Shown: positions 34,864 through 43,326 of the stretch, in pieces
Layout of the letters: each line of letters opens with the position of its first letter
How positions within the stretch are numbered: position 1 is the stretch's first letter
Source: Pantoea rwandensis
GTDB taxonomy: Bacteria > Pseudomonadota > Gammaproteobacteria > Enterobacterales > Enterobacteriaceae
Reading direction: 5' to 3'
DNA length: 64,000 nt
Assembly: GCF_002095475.1 (NCBI RefSeq)
Contig: NZ_MLFR01000013.1
Span: 79,846-143,845 of the forward strand
Made by a program: the position numbers and the translations under genes
The notes under the pieces: model-generated
The model's database searches: none
What the model was told of the DNA's origin: nothing
The model's input: the letters and a program-made list of their open reading frames with translations, nothing else

Positions 34864-36195
34864 ATGAATAACAACAATATATCCATTGAAGATGTCCCCC
34901 TTAATAACTTTCACCAGTTAATGTCTCTACGCGCCGGTGGTGGCTGGATTCTTGATGGTTATGTACTGAGTATTATCGGTGTGGCTATTGTGCAATTTTC
35001 TCAGCATCTGCAACTGGATACCTTTTGGCAGGGTATGGTTGCCGCCTCAGCGATGCTTGGCACCTTCTGCAGTGGTTTTCTTGGTGGCTGGTTAACCGAT
35101 ATCGTCGGCCGTCGCCGCCTGTTTTTCGTCGGGCCTATTCTGTTTATCCTCGGGTCGGTTGGTACCTTCTGGGCAGAGTCGGCGATGATGCTGTTTTTAC
35201 TGCGCTTCCTGGTGGGCGTGGGGGTAGGGCTGGAATATCCCGTTGCTGGCTCGCTGCTTACAGAGTTTTTGCCACAGAAACATCGCGGGAAACGTTTGGC
35301 AGGGCTAACCATTCTGTGGTTTGCCGGCGCTGCGCTGGCCTACATTGTCGGTAACGTGATTCTTTCAATTGGTGGTGATGCTGCCTGGCGTCTGGTGTTG
35401 GCCAGCCCTGCCGTGCTCGGTGTCCTGCTCTTCGTTCTACGTTTAGGCACACCGGAGTCACCGCGCTGGTTAATCAGCAAAGGACGTTTCACCGAAGCCG
35501 AGCAGATCATTAAGAAAGTGTATGGTCCGGAATTTTCACTGAAAAACGTTCCGGCAGAATCCGCTGAGGCAAAAGTTTCGCTGAAAGATTTGGTTCGCTC
35601 TGGCTACGGTAAACGCATGTTGTTTGTTTCGGTGTTCTGGAGTGCAGCCGTGGTACCGATGTTTGCGGTTTACTCTTTCGCTCCTGTGGTGCTGAAAGCG
35701 TTGAATTTGGATGGTGAGTGGGCTTCGCTCGGTTCCATTGCGATTACCTTACTGTTTGTGGTGGGCTGTATTGGTGCGACGCGTTTGATTGACAGCATGG
35801 GGCGCCGCCGTTTAATCATTCATAGCTTCTTATGGTCAAGTCTTGCTCTGTTAGCGCTGGGGATGTTCTCACACGGCTCAGAAATGTTGGTACTGGTGAT
35901 GTTTGGTGCTTATGCGGTGTTTATTGGTGGAGCGCAGGTGCTGGAGCTGGTTTATCCAAACGAGTTGTTCCCGACGGAAGTGCGTGCCTTTGCGGTAGGC
36001 ATGGGGTCATCAATGTCGCGCATTGGTTCTGCAGCAGGTACCTGGCTGGTGCCGATTTCTCTGCAAAGCCTGGGCATTGAATACACTATGTATGCTGCTG
36101 CGATTGTATCCTTTATAGGTTTGCTGGTGTCGGTATGGTTGGCACCGGAAACGCGCAACATGACACTGGATCAGGCGGCTTCTCTGGCACGTTAA
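34864..36195 (+). CDS. MFS transporter, sugar-porter-like
   Basis: This 443-residue inner membrane transporter has twelve predicted segments. The loop 2-3 motif is GGWLTDIVGRRRLFF, ESPRWLISKGR marks the sixth-segment exit, and DSMGRRRLI is its repeat in the second half. The PETRN element (LAPETRNMTLDQAA) is near the C-terminus. These are sugar-porter features, and the protein is of the YdfJ/YaaU-like branch. ATG 34864 follows ACAGGAG; the longer frame adds 19 unrelated residues. It is a single-gene unit with a terminator. The substrate cannot be told; a sugar, polyol or organic acid is likely. Confidence 0.88.
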   Translation: MNNNNISIEDVPLNNFHQLMSLRAGGGWILDGYVLSIIGVAIVQFSQHLQLDTFWQGMVAASAMLGTFCSGFLGGWLTDIVGRRRLFFVGPILFILGSVGTFWAESAMMLFLLRFLVGVGVGLEYPVAGSLLTEFLPQKHRGKRLAGLTILWFAGAALAYIVGNVILSIGGDAAWRLVLASPAVLGVLLFVLRLGTPESPRWLISKGRFTEAEQIIKKVYGPEFSLKNVPAESAEAKVSLKDLVRSGYGKRMLFVSVFWSAAVVPMFAVYSFAPVVLKALNLDGEWASLGSIAITLLFVVGCIGATRLIDSMGRRRLIIHSFLWSSLALLALGMFSHGSEMLVLVMFGAYAVFIGGAQVLELVYPNELFPTEVRAFAVGMGSSMSRIGSAAGTWLVPISLQSLGIEYTMYAAAIVSFIGLLVSVWLAPETRNMTLDQAASLAR

Positions 36196-36221
36196 TATAA
36201 AGAAGACATTTCCAGAATGAC

Positions 36222-36256
36222 AAAAGCCCGCTCAGGGAAACCTGAGCGGGCTTTTT
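36222..36256. terminator. Bidirectional terminator between the MFS gene and tRNA-Asn
   Basis: AAAAGCCCGCTCAGG / CCTGAGCGGGCTTTTT forms a strong stem with an AAA-type loop and T-runs on both strands. It can end both the plus-strand MFS transcript and the minus-strand tRNA transcript. Confidence 0.93.
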
Positions 36257-36261
36257 AAATT

Positions 36262-36337
36262 TGGCTCCTCTGACTGGACTCGAACCAGTGACATACGGAT
36301 TAACAGTCCGCCGTTCTACCGACTGAACTACAGAGGA
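36262..36337 (-). tRNA. asn tRNA: tRNA-Asn (GTT)
   Basis: The 76-nt sequence on the minus strand starts TCCTCTG and ends CAGAGGAGCCA, so the acceptor stem pairs over seven bases and CCA is encoded. The anticodon loop CTGTTAA gives GTT, which reads Asn codons. The TPsiC arm GGTTCGAGTCC is intact. E. coli has several Asn tRNA genes around nac and cbl, and the neighbourhood here is similar. tRNA-Asn genes are frequent integration sites, but no integrase gene lies next to it. Confidence 0.97.
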
Positions 36338-36355
36338 ATCGTGTGAACGAGGCGC

Positions 36356-36384
36356 ATATTAGCGATGACGATCCTCGTTGTCAA
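36356..36384 (-). promoter_or_regulatory. Sigma-70 promoter of tRNA-Asn
   Basis: On the minus strand TTGACA (-35) is followed after exactly 17 bases by TAATAT (-10), then a GC-rich discriminator (GCGCC) as in stringently controlled stable-RNA promoters. It ends about 18 bases before the mature tRNA. Confidence 0.9.
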
Positions 36385-36844
36385 AGCCCGATCGCACACT
36401 TCTGGTTTAAGTGCACGTAAAAGCAGCGGAATGGTGCTTTTCTGCCTTGAATGTTCAGATTTCAAACTGCCAACAAGATCTCACTTTAAACGCAATTCCT
36501 TTGAGATGTTAGAGGCGTGTCAAAGTTTTGTTATTTGCCGATTTTAAAACAATCATTTCAGTGCTTTTATGATGAAAATTTCAAATGATGATCAGATGAA
36601 ATAAATGAACTGCTTATCATCACCTGCGGAACAAGATTCAAAAGCTGAAACGTCATTTTGAAAATAACTTGTTGATAAGAAACAGTTTTCAATAAGGAGT
36701 TGTACTGAACAGATAGCGTTAGACCAGAAATCTTACCTCTACAACCAGATAAATAACGCCAGCGACGTTGAGTGAATGTAAAAAATATTTTTCATTCGTC
36801 GTATCAGCCAACCTGAGCTTGTTAACAAATAAGAAGGGTGACCT
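36385..36844. other. Gap before the sugar ABC operon
   Basis: I see no gene here. The stretch is AT-rich and provides the promoter and leader of the sugar importer operon; I could not identify a confident promoter or operator. AAGAAGG lies close to the ATG at 36845. Confidence 0.4.
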
Positions 36845-37768
36845 ATGAAATTCAAAAAAGCGTTAGTGACTTCCCTTATAGCTTGCATGTTACCTGCCGC
36901 AGTGATGGCAAAAGACCTTCAGGTGGGCGTTTCAATGGCGCTGTTTGACGACAACTTCCTGACCATTCTGCGTACGGCTATGCAGAAAGAGATGACTAAA
37001 GATGGCGTGCAAGGGCAGGTTGAAGACGCGAAAGGTGACGTTTCACAGCAGCTGCAGCAGATTCAGAACTTCATCGGTCAGGGCGTAGACGCCATCATCG
37101 TTAACCCGGTGGACACCAATGCCGTTAAACCGTTAGTGGACGCGGCGAAAAAAGCCGGTGTGCCGTTGATCTTTGTTAACCGCAAACCGGCAGGTGAATT
37201 GACCGACAAAATGGCTTACGTCGGTTCTGACTCTGAGCTGGCGGGCCGTCTGCAAATGGAAGCGTTGGCAAAAGCGATGAACGGCAAAGGCAACGTCGCC
37301 ATTCTGATGGGCGACTTGGCTAACGAATCAACCCGTGACCGTACCAAAGGTGTTGAAGCGGTCGTCGCTAAATATCCAGGCATCAAAGTTGTTCAGAAGC
37401 AGACTGCGAAATTCACCCGTAACGACGCGGTGGACGTGGTGAGTAACTGGATGACAGCAGGCGATGATATTCAGGCCATTGCTTCAAATAACGATGAAAT
37501 GGCTATCGGTGCGTTGCAGGCGCTGGGTAAAAACCCGAACCATATCCTGATTGCCGGTGTGGATGGTACGCCAGATGCCTTACAGATGCTGAAGAACGGA
37601 AAAATGGTTGCGACCGTGTTCCAGGATGCGAAAGGACAAGGCGAAGGTGCGGTTCAGGCCGCAGTGAAACTGGCGAAGGGTGAAAAAGTTGAGAAGGTTA
37701 TCAACATTCCTTACCAGTTGATCACTAAAGACAACATGGCTCAGTTCGAATCCCGTAACCAGAAATAA
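36845..37768 (+). CDS. Sugar ABC transporter binding protein, RbsB/IatA type
   Basis: This 307-residue periplasmic protein has a signal peptide (MKFKKALVTSLIACMLPAAV, cleaved after MA near residue 22) and a two-lobed type I fold. LQQIQNFIGQGVDAIIVNPVD, GVPLIFVNRKPAG and ASNNDEMAIGALQALGK are the usual ribose/galactose/inositol-binding features. It is the first gene of a complete importer operon. The ligand (pentose, hexose or inositol) is not decidable from sequence by eye. Confidence 0.92.
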   Translation: MKFKKALVTSLIACMLPAAVMAKDLQVGVSMALFDDNFLTILRTAMQKEMTKDGVQGQVEDAKGDVSQQLQQIQNFIGQGVDAIIVNPVDTNAVKPLVDAAKKAGVPLIFVNRKPAGELTDKMAYVGSDSELAGRLQMEALAKAMNGKGNVAILMGDLANESTRDRTKGVEAVVAKYPGIKVVQKQTAKFTRNDAVDVVSNWMTAGDDIQAIASNNDEMAIGALQALGKNPNHILIAGVDGTPDALQMLKNGKMVATVFQDAKGQGEGAVQAAVKLAKGEKVEKVINIPYQLITKDNMAQFESRNQK

Positions 37769-37800
37769 TTGTTCCCGACTTAGCCGTACGGAGGTGATGT

Positions 37801-39285
37801 ATGACCGCATTTGCGCTTGAAGCCGAAGGCATCAGCAAGTTCTTCCCTGGAGTGAAGGCACTCGACAATGTCTCACTACGCATTAAACCGGGGTCGGTAC
37901 ATGCCCTGATGGGTGAAAATGGCGCGGGTAAATCCACTTTAATGAAATGCCTTATTGGGATGTATCGTCCCGATAAGGGCACCATTCGCATTAAAGGGGA
38001 GCCGGTGCAGTTCCAGGACACCATGGACGCGTTGCGTTCGGGGATCTCAATGATCCACCAGGAACTGAATTTGGTGCCTTATATGACCGTGGCCGAGAAC
38101 ATCTGGCTCGGCCGCGAACCGATGAAGTACGGCTTTGTTGATCACGGAAAACTTAACAAGCAAACGCAAGAACTGCTCAACAGATTAAACATCCGCTTAA
38201 AAGCAGACCGGATGGTGGGTGAGCTCAGTATTGCTGCCCAGCAAATGGTCGAAATCGCCAAAGCGGTGTCATGGAACTCCGACATCGTGATCATGGATGA
38301 ACCGACCTCGGCACTGACGGAAACCGAAGTGGCGCATCTGTTCACCATCATTCGTGACCTGCGTGAGCAGGGGAAAGCCATCATCTATATCAGCCATAAG
38401 ATGGATGAGATCTTTACGATTACCGATGAGATCAGCATTTTCCGTGACGGCACTTGGGTGGGGAGCAACAACACCTCCGAGTTTACTCGCCAGTCGCTCA
38501 TCACCCAGATGGTGGGTCGTGAACTGACGCAACTGTTCCCGAAATTCAATGGTGAGATTGGGGCAGACGTACTGACGGTGCGTAATCTGACCTGCAAAGA
38601 TCGTTTTACCGACATTAACTTCACGGTGCGCAAGGGTGAAATCTTGGGTGTAGCAGGTTTAGTGGGTGCCGGACGCAGTGAAGTGATGGAAAGCTTATTC
38701 GGGATGGAAAGCTTCGACAGCGGGGAAGTGCTGATCGATGGTGTGCCAGTCAAAATCGATTCGCCCTCAACGGCGATTGAGAAGGGCATGGCGTTCCTGA
38801 CTGAAGACCGTAAAAAGTCCGGGCTGTTTCTGGTGTTATCGGTGATGGAGAACATGAGTATCGTCAACATGCCAGATTATGTCAGCAAAGCGGGATTCGT
38901 TAGCCACATGAAGATGGCACAGGACTGCATGGAGCAGATCCGCAAACTCAATATTAAAACGCCGACCATGGATCAGATCATCAATAACCTCAGCGGCGGT
39001 AATCAGCAGAAGGTGCTGATTGCGCGTTGGCTGCTGGCGCAACCGAAGATCCTAATCCTCGATGAACCGACGCGCGGTATTGACGTCGGGGCAAAAGCCG
39101 AGATTTACCGCTTAATTAGCGAACTGGCCAACCGAGGCGTCGCCATCATTATGGTGTCGTCTGAGTTGCCGGAAATTCTGGGCATGAGCGACCGCGTGAT
39201 GGTTATGCACGGCGGACGTATAACTGGCATCCTCGATAAAGAAGAGGCCAATCAGGAAACCATTTTGTCGTTGGCATCTGAGTGA
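37801..39285 (+). CDS. Sugar ABC transporter ATPase, RbsA/MglA type
   Basis: This 494-residue double ATPase has a complete first cassette (Walker A GENGAGKSTLMKCLIG, signature LSIAAQQMVEIAKAV, Walker B IVIMDEPTSAL). The second cassette has a degenerate Walker A (GLVGAGRSEVMESLFG), signature LSGGNQQKVLIARWL and Walker B ILILDEPTRGID. This asymmetry is the rule in carbohydrate-type ATPases. It lies 32 bases after the binding-protein gene (SD CGGAGG) and 14 bases before the permease gene. Confidence 0.93.
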   Translation: MTAFALEAEGISKFFPGVKALDNVSLRIKPGSVHALMGENGAGKSTLMKCLIGMYRPDKGTIRIKGEPVQFQDTMDALRSGISMIHQELNLVPYMTVAENIWLGREPMKYGFVDHGKLNKQTQELLNRLNIRLKADRMVGELSIAAQQMVEIAKAVSWNSDIVIMDEPTSALTETEVAHLFTIIRDLREQGKAIIYISHKMDEIFTITDEISIFRDGTWVGSNNTSEFTRQSLITQMVGRELTQLFPKFNGEIGADVLTVRNLTCKDRFTDINFTVRKGEILGVAGLVGAGRSEVMESLFGMESFDSGEVLIDGVPVKIDSPSTAIEKGMAFLTEDRKKSGLFLVLSVMENMSIVNMPDYVSKAGFVSHMKMAQDCMEQIRKLNIKTPTMDQIINNLSGGNQQKVLIARWLLAQPKILILDEPTRGIDVGAKAEIYRLISELANRGVAIIMVSSELPEILGMSDRVMVMHGGRITGILDKEEANQETILSLASE

Positions 39286-39299
39286 GGCGCGAGACATCT

Positions 39300-40331
39300 A
39301 TGAGTAACGTAAAAATTACGGCCCCGCAGGCCGCAGAATCTAGCTCTTTCTTTGGCAATCTGCGCCATAAGTTGCCGAAGGACACGGGCATCTTTGTGGT
39401 GATGTTAGGCATTGCACTGATTTTTGAAATTGCAGGTTGGTACGTACGTGACCAGTCATTCCTGCTCAACACCAACCGTTTAGTTCTGATTGTTTTACAG
39501 GTCGCGATTATCGGCATCATTGCCGTGGGGGTGACACAAGTCATCATCACCACGGGTATTGATCTGTCATCCGGCTCAGTCATTGCGTTAACTGCGGTGG
39601 TCGCAGCCAGTCTGGCACAAACCTCCGATAGCCTGACGCCGATGTATCCATCACTGGTTAACTTACCTGCCGTGATTCCGATTGTGGCCGGCATTGGTGT
39701 GGGTTTGCTGTGTGGTTTGATGAACGGTTTCCTGATTACCAAAACCGGTATTCCTCCTTTTATTGCTACCCTGGGGATGATGGTGTCCGCGCGTGGTCTG
39801 GCGCAGTATTACACCCAAGGTAACCCAATCAGCTTCTTGTCCGATGGTTTCACCTCTATCGGTCAGGGTGCGATGCCGGTGATTATCTTCTTGGTGGTGG
39901 CTTTCCTGTTCCACATTGCGCTGAAGCACACCCGCTATGGCAAATACGTCTACGCCATTGGTGGCAACATGACGTCTGCCAAGGTCTCAGGCATTAACGT
40001 TAACAAGTATCTGATTATCGTTTATACCATCGCAGGTGCGCTGTCTGGCTTGGCGGGTGTGGTGTTAGCAGCCCGCGTCAGCAGTGGCCAGTCGAGTATG
40101 GGTGTGGCGTATGAACTGGATGCCATTGCCGCCGCAGTTATCGGTGGTAGCAGCCTGATGGGTGGCGTCGGTCGCATCACTGGCACACTGATTGGTGCAG
40201 TGATTCTGGGTCTGATTAAGAGCGGATTCACCTTCGTGGGTGTCGATGCCTACGTGCAGGACATCATTAAAGGCATGATCATCGTCGCTGCAGTGTCCAT
40301 CGATATGCACCGCAACCGCAAAAAACGCTGA
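39300..40331 (+). CDS. Sugar ABC transporter permease, RbsC type
   Basis: This 343-residue permease has eight to ten membrane segments. TTGIDLSSGSVIALTAVV, GLMNGFLITKTGIPPFIATLGMM and AVIGGSSLMGGVGRITGT are signature stretches of the RbsC/MglC family. The ATG at 39300 starts shortly after the ATPase stop and was preferred over the frame at 39282, which overlaps it. A long N-terminal cytoplasmic extension (about 30 residues) precedes the first membrane helix. Confidence 0.92.
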   Translation: MSNVKITAPQAAESSSFFGNLRHKLPKDTGIFVVMLGIALIFEIAGWYVRDQSFLLNTNRLVLIVLQVAIIGIIAVGVTQVIITTGIDLSSGSVIALTAVVAASLAQTSDSLTPMYPSLVNLPAVIPIVAGIGVGLLCGLMNGFLITKTGIPPFIATLGMMVSARGLAQYYTQGNPISFLSDGFTSIGQGAMPVIIFLVVAFLFHIALKHTRYGKYVYAIGGNMTSAKVSGINVNKYLIIVYTIAGALSGLAGVVLAARVSSGQSSMGVAYELDAIAAAVIGGSSLMGGVGRITGTLIGAVILGLIKSGFTFVGVDAYVQDIIKGMIIVAAVSIDMHRNRKKR

Positions 40332-40780
40332 TACGCGTCGTCCTTCGCGCTGTAACTGCGTTTGCTACGCTTGTTCACCCCGGTCACATAGTGGCCTATG
40401 CTCCCGGGGATGAACAATCTTGCCGCCTTGTTACAGCGCGAATGACTTAGCGTATCTGCTCCGAGTAGGTTGTAAACTTTTCATTTTTTACGGATGACAC
40501 GTTCACCAGTTATCTGTGCTCTCAGATCTAAACGGCCTTTCAGCTTTGTTACAGCGCGAATGACTTAGCGTATCGCCTTGAGCGTGTTGGAATCAAAACT
40601 CCGCCTATTGAGTTCTGTCTCATTTTAGCTGCCTATCCTCACAATAAGTTTTCCCGCTGGTTGATCCTGCTCCTTTCCCCGCGTTTGCTTTCGTTCTGAC
40701 CGTATTTGGTCACTTTCAGCGACTTCTGCACCATCTCGACGCTTGGGGTCATCACTTTTTTGCACATCTGCCACGCAATT
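40332..40780. repeat. Palindromic intergenic element with duplicated TTACAGCGCGAATGACTTAG
   Basis: After the permease stop comes a large hairpin at about 40372-40419 (TTGTTCACCCCGG paired with CCGGGGATGAACAA). The sequence TTACAGCGCGAATGACTTAG followed by CGTATC is present twice, at about 40430-40456 and 40548-40574. A related start (GCGCTGTAACTGCGTTTGC) occurs at 40349. This looks like a multi-copy enterobacterial intergenic element or a transcription end structure. No gene is seen. Confidence 0.55.
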
Positions 40781-40783
40781 TGC

Positions 40784-40798
40784 GCACCATGGTGGTGC
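40784..40798. promoter_or_regulatory. NtrC-type enhancer site upstream of nac
   Basis: GCACCA-TGG-TGGTGC matches the NtrC dyad consensus (GCACCA, three bases, TGGTGC) perfectly. It lies about 130 bp upstream of the sigma-54 element, a normal enhancer distance. Confidence 0.85.
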
Positions 40799-40928
40799 GT
40801 TCTGATTCGTTTTTAATCACTCTGTGTCATGTGCTCAGCTTATTAACTCTTAAGAGGTAATCAGAAAGGCTTATTTTTCGTGCCGTTAGGAATATTCTGG
40901 ACCTGTTTTTTTATACTCCGAATAAACC

Positions 40929-40944
40929 TGGCCTGCATATTGCA
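40929..40944 (+). promoter_or_regulatory. Sigma-54 promoter of nac
   Basis: TGGCCT, five bases, TTGCA puts GG and GC at the correct -24/-12 spacing. Together with the NtrC dyad it fits the known nitrogen control of nac in enteric bacteria. Confidence 0.85.
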
Positions 40945-41011
40945 ACTCTATGAACACAAGCCAGCAGGCTCAAACACCCAAACGGGTTATTCGGGGATTG
41001 ACGGAGGCAAT

Positions 41012-41929
41012 ATGAATTTAAGACGACTGAAGTACTTTGTAAAAATCGTCGATATCGGCAGCCTGACTCAGGCAGCAGAAGTGTTGCACATCGCGCAGCC
41101 TGCGCTTAGCCAGCAGGTTGCTACGCTGGAAAACGAACTTGATCAGCAGCTGCTGATCCGCACCAAACGTGGTGTGACACCAACCGAAGCCGGTAAAATT
41201 CTCTATGCTCACGCTCGGACTATCTTACGTCAGTGTGAGCAGGCACAAACCGCTGTGATCAACGCGGGCCAGGCGTTAAATGGACAGGTGTCGATTGGTC
41301 TGGCCCCGGGCACAGCCGCTTCTTCGCTGACGATGCCGCTGTTGCAAACGGTGCGTGAACAATTCCCCGATGTGCTGGTGTATCTCCACGAGAACAGTGG
41401 TACGTCACTGAACGAAAAAGTGATGAATGGCCAGCTGGATATGGCGGTGTTATATGATCGCGCACCGACGGCAGGCATCAATAGCATTCCACTGATGAAA
41501 GAAGAGCTGTATCTGGTCGGTGCCACAGCCTGCCCTGGTGCCACCGTTGATTTAGCGGAGGTGGCCCAGATGAATCTGTTCCTGCCGCGTGACTACAGCG
41601 CAGTGCGTAAACGTGTTGATGAAGCATTCTCGTTGCGCCGTTTGAGCGCGAAGATTATTGGTGAGATTGAGTCAATCTCAACGCTGACGGCGGCCGTTGC
41701 CAGCGGTATGGGTGTCACTGTTCTGCCGGAATCCGCTGCACGTGCATTGGTTAGCTCCACCCATGCGTGGATGGCACGCATTAACAGCCCATCGCTTAAC
41801 CTGCCCTTATCACTCAACATTTCAGCGCGTCTGCCGCTGTCGCCTTCTGCTCAGGCAGTGAAAAATATTCTGCTGTCGTTGCTAAACAAGCCAGTGGCAG
41901 AAGAGCGTGAATTGATGTTAGTGGGTTAA
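41012..41929 (+). CDS. nac: Nitrogen assimilation LysR-type regulator Nac
   Basis: This 305-residue LysR-type protein is nearly identical to enteric Nac in its DNA-binding part (RRLKYFVKIVDIGSLTQAAE followed by VLHIAQPALSQQVATLENELDQQLLIRTKRGVT). Nac couples NtrC/sigma-54 control to sigma-70 promoters: it activates genes for alternative nitrogen sources and represses others, without needing a small-molecule inducer. The effector domain (GQVSIGLAPGTAASSLTMPLLQ, GVTVLPESAARAL) is intact and the length equals E. coli Nac. ATG 41012 follows CGGAGG. It is next to cbl as in E. coli. Confidence 0.97.
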   Translation: MNLRRLKYFVKIVDIGSLTQAAEVLHIAQPALSQQVATLENELDQQLLIRTKRGVTPTEAGKILYAHARTILRQCEQAQTAVINAGQALNGQVSIGLAPGTAASSLTMPLLQTVREQFPDVLVYLHENSGTSLNEKVMNGQLDMAVLYDRAPTAGINSIPLMKEELYLVGATACPGATVDLAEVAQMNLFLPRDYSAVRKRVDEAFSLRRLSAKIIGEIESISTLTAAVASGMGVTVLPESAARALVSSTHAWMARINSPSLNLPLSLNISARLPLSPSAQAVKNILLSLLNKPVAEERELMLVG

Positions 41930-41949
41930 CGTTCTTCCCCGCAGCTTAA

Positions 41950-41971
41950 CCCTCTCCTGAGCGGGAGAGGG
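41950..41971. terminator. Hairpin between nac and cbl
   Basis: CCCTCTCC and GGAGAGGG pair around a short loop. No strong T-run follows, so termination is only partly supported. Confidence 0.5.
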
Positions 41972-42100
41972 GACCCATCCCGCTAGACTCACTTGCCCAC
42001 CTTATTACTATTACGCATAACACACCGTTTTTTATTATTTCCTGCAATCACACCAACTTCATAACATGGATGAAACAAGGCAGGAAACAGGAGAAAGGGT

Positions 42101-43060
42101 GTGAATTTCCAGCAACTTAAAATTATACGCGAAGCGGCACGTTGCGAATTCAACCTGACAGAAGTGGCGAACACGCTGTTTACCTCACAATCTGGGGTTA
42201 GCCGCCATATTCGTGATCTGGAAGATGAACTCGGCGTCGAAATCTTTATTCGTCGCGGTAAGCGGCTGTTGGGTATGACTGAACCGGGCAAGGCGCTGTT
42301 GACCATTGCTGAACGCATTCTGGATGAAGCCGGCAAAGTACGTCGTCTGGCGGATGTGTTTACCAATGAAACCAGCGGTGTATTGACGATTGCAACCACG
42401 CACACCCAGGCTCGTTACAGCTTACCTCGTGTGATTAAAGCGTTTCGTCAGCTCTATCCGAACGTTCGTCTGGAGCTGAATCAGGGATCGCCACAAGAGA
42501 TTGTGACCATGTTGTTGGCGGGTGAAGCAGACATTGGCATTGCTTCCGAACAGTTGGTGAATAACAGCAGTCTCGCTGCGTTTCCGTGGTTTAGCTGGCA
42601 TCACTCCTTGCTGGTACCGCACGAGCATGAACTTTTACAGCATCAACCCGTCACGCTGGCCAGTCTGAGCCGCCATCCATTAATTACCTATCGTCAGGGC
42701 ATTACTGGGCGATCTCGCGTGGACCGGGCATTTCAGGCAGCGGGTATAAAACCGGATATTGTGCTCAGCGCGCAGGATTCAGATGTGGTGAAAACCTATG
42801 TTGAGTTGGGTCTTGGCGTCGGCATCCTGGCTGACCAGGCGTGTGACATCTATGAAGGTGAAGATTTGGTGAAAATCGACACCCACCATCTGTTTGATGC
42901 CAATACGGTATGGTTGGGATTGAAGCGCGGCCAGCTTCAGCGCAATTATGTATGGCAGTTCCTTGAGTTATGTAATGCAAATCTGTCGCTGGAGGAGATT
43001 AAACGTCAGGCGCTCTCTTATGAAGCGGAAGATGAACCGGCCATCGATTTCCAGATTTAA
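42101..43060 (+). CDS. cbl: Sulfur-starvation LysR-type regulator Cbl
   Basis: This 319-residue regulator matches E. coli Cbl along its length (MNFQQLKIIREAARCEFNLT, then EVANTLFTSQSGVSRHIRDLEDELG). Cbl is a CysB-like activator of genes for using sulfonates such as taurine when sulfate is scarce, with adenosine phosphosulfate acting as an anti-inducer. The effector domain has QARYSLPRVIKAFRQLYP, HPLITYRQGITGRSRVDRAF and FDANTVWLGLKRGQLQRNYVW. It starts with GTG at 42101 behind AGGAG. Its presence supports the idea that sulfur-scavenging genes in the left half of the window could be its targets. Confidence 0.96.
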   Translation: MNFQQLKIIREAARCEFNLTEVANTLFTSQSGVSRHIRDLEDELGVEIFIRRGKRLLGMTEPGKALLTIAERILDEAGKVRRLADVFTNETSGVLTIATTHTQARYSLPRVIKAFRQLYPNVRLELNQGSPQEIVTMLLAGEADIGIASEQLVNNSSLAAFPWFSWHHSLLVPHEHELLQHQPVTLASLSRHPLITYRQGITGRSRVDRAFQAAGIKPDIVLSAQDSDVVKTYVELGLGVGILADQACDIYEGEDLVKIDTHHLFDANTVWLGLKRGQLQRNYVWQFLELCNANLSLEEIKRQALSYEAEDEPAIDFQI

Positions 43061-43064
43061 CCTC

Positions 43065-43202
43065 TCAGGTCGCCATGAATGGTGACCCTACATTTCCCCG
43101 TAGGGTGCGCATTCATGCGCACCTGGCCACAAACCTCACCGTAATTGATGACGCATTCATGCGCCCCTGGCAACAAACCTCACCGTAAACGATGACGCAT
43201 TC
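43065..43202. repeat. GTAG palindromes (family B) and 43-bp tandem repeat after cbl
   Basis: First comes the pair AGGTCGCCATGAATGGTGACCCTAC and GTAGGGTGCGCATTCATGCGCACC. Then a unit of about 43 bp (GACGCATTCATGCGCCCCTGG... ACCTCACCGTAA) is repeated with a partial third copy. The array fills the gap between cbl and the GabD-type gene. Confidence 0.75.
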
Positions 43203-43326
43203 GGTGCAGCATAAAATTTCTTTTGTCGCCCTAAAACGCATCCCAGCCCAGTTTCCACCTCGTAGAAAAACATCCTGCACTGCTGTGCCACGTTACAGTG
43301 AAATGAACAGGATAAAGGGGATGAAA

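Noticed and set aside
36262..36337. Integrative element at tRNA-Asn
   Set aside because: No integrase gene and no direct repeat of the tRNA 3' end were seen on either side.
43060..43202. CRISPR-like appearance of the repeats after cbl
   Set aside because: The units are contiguous tandem copies without unique spacers and no cas genes are present.
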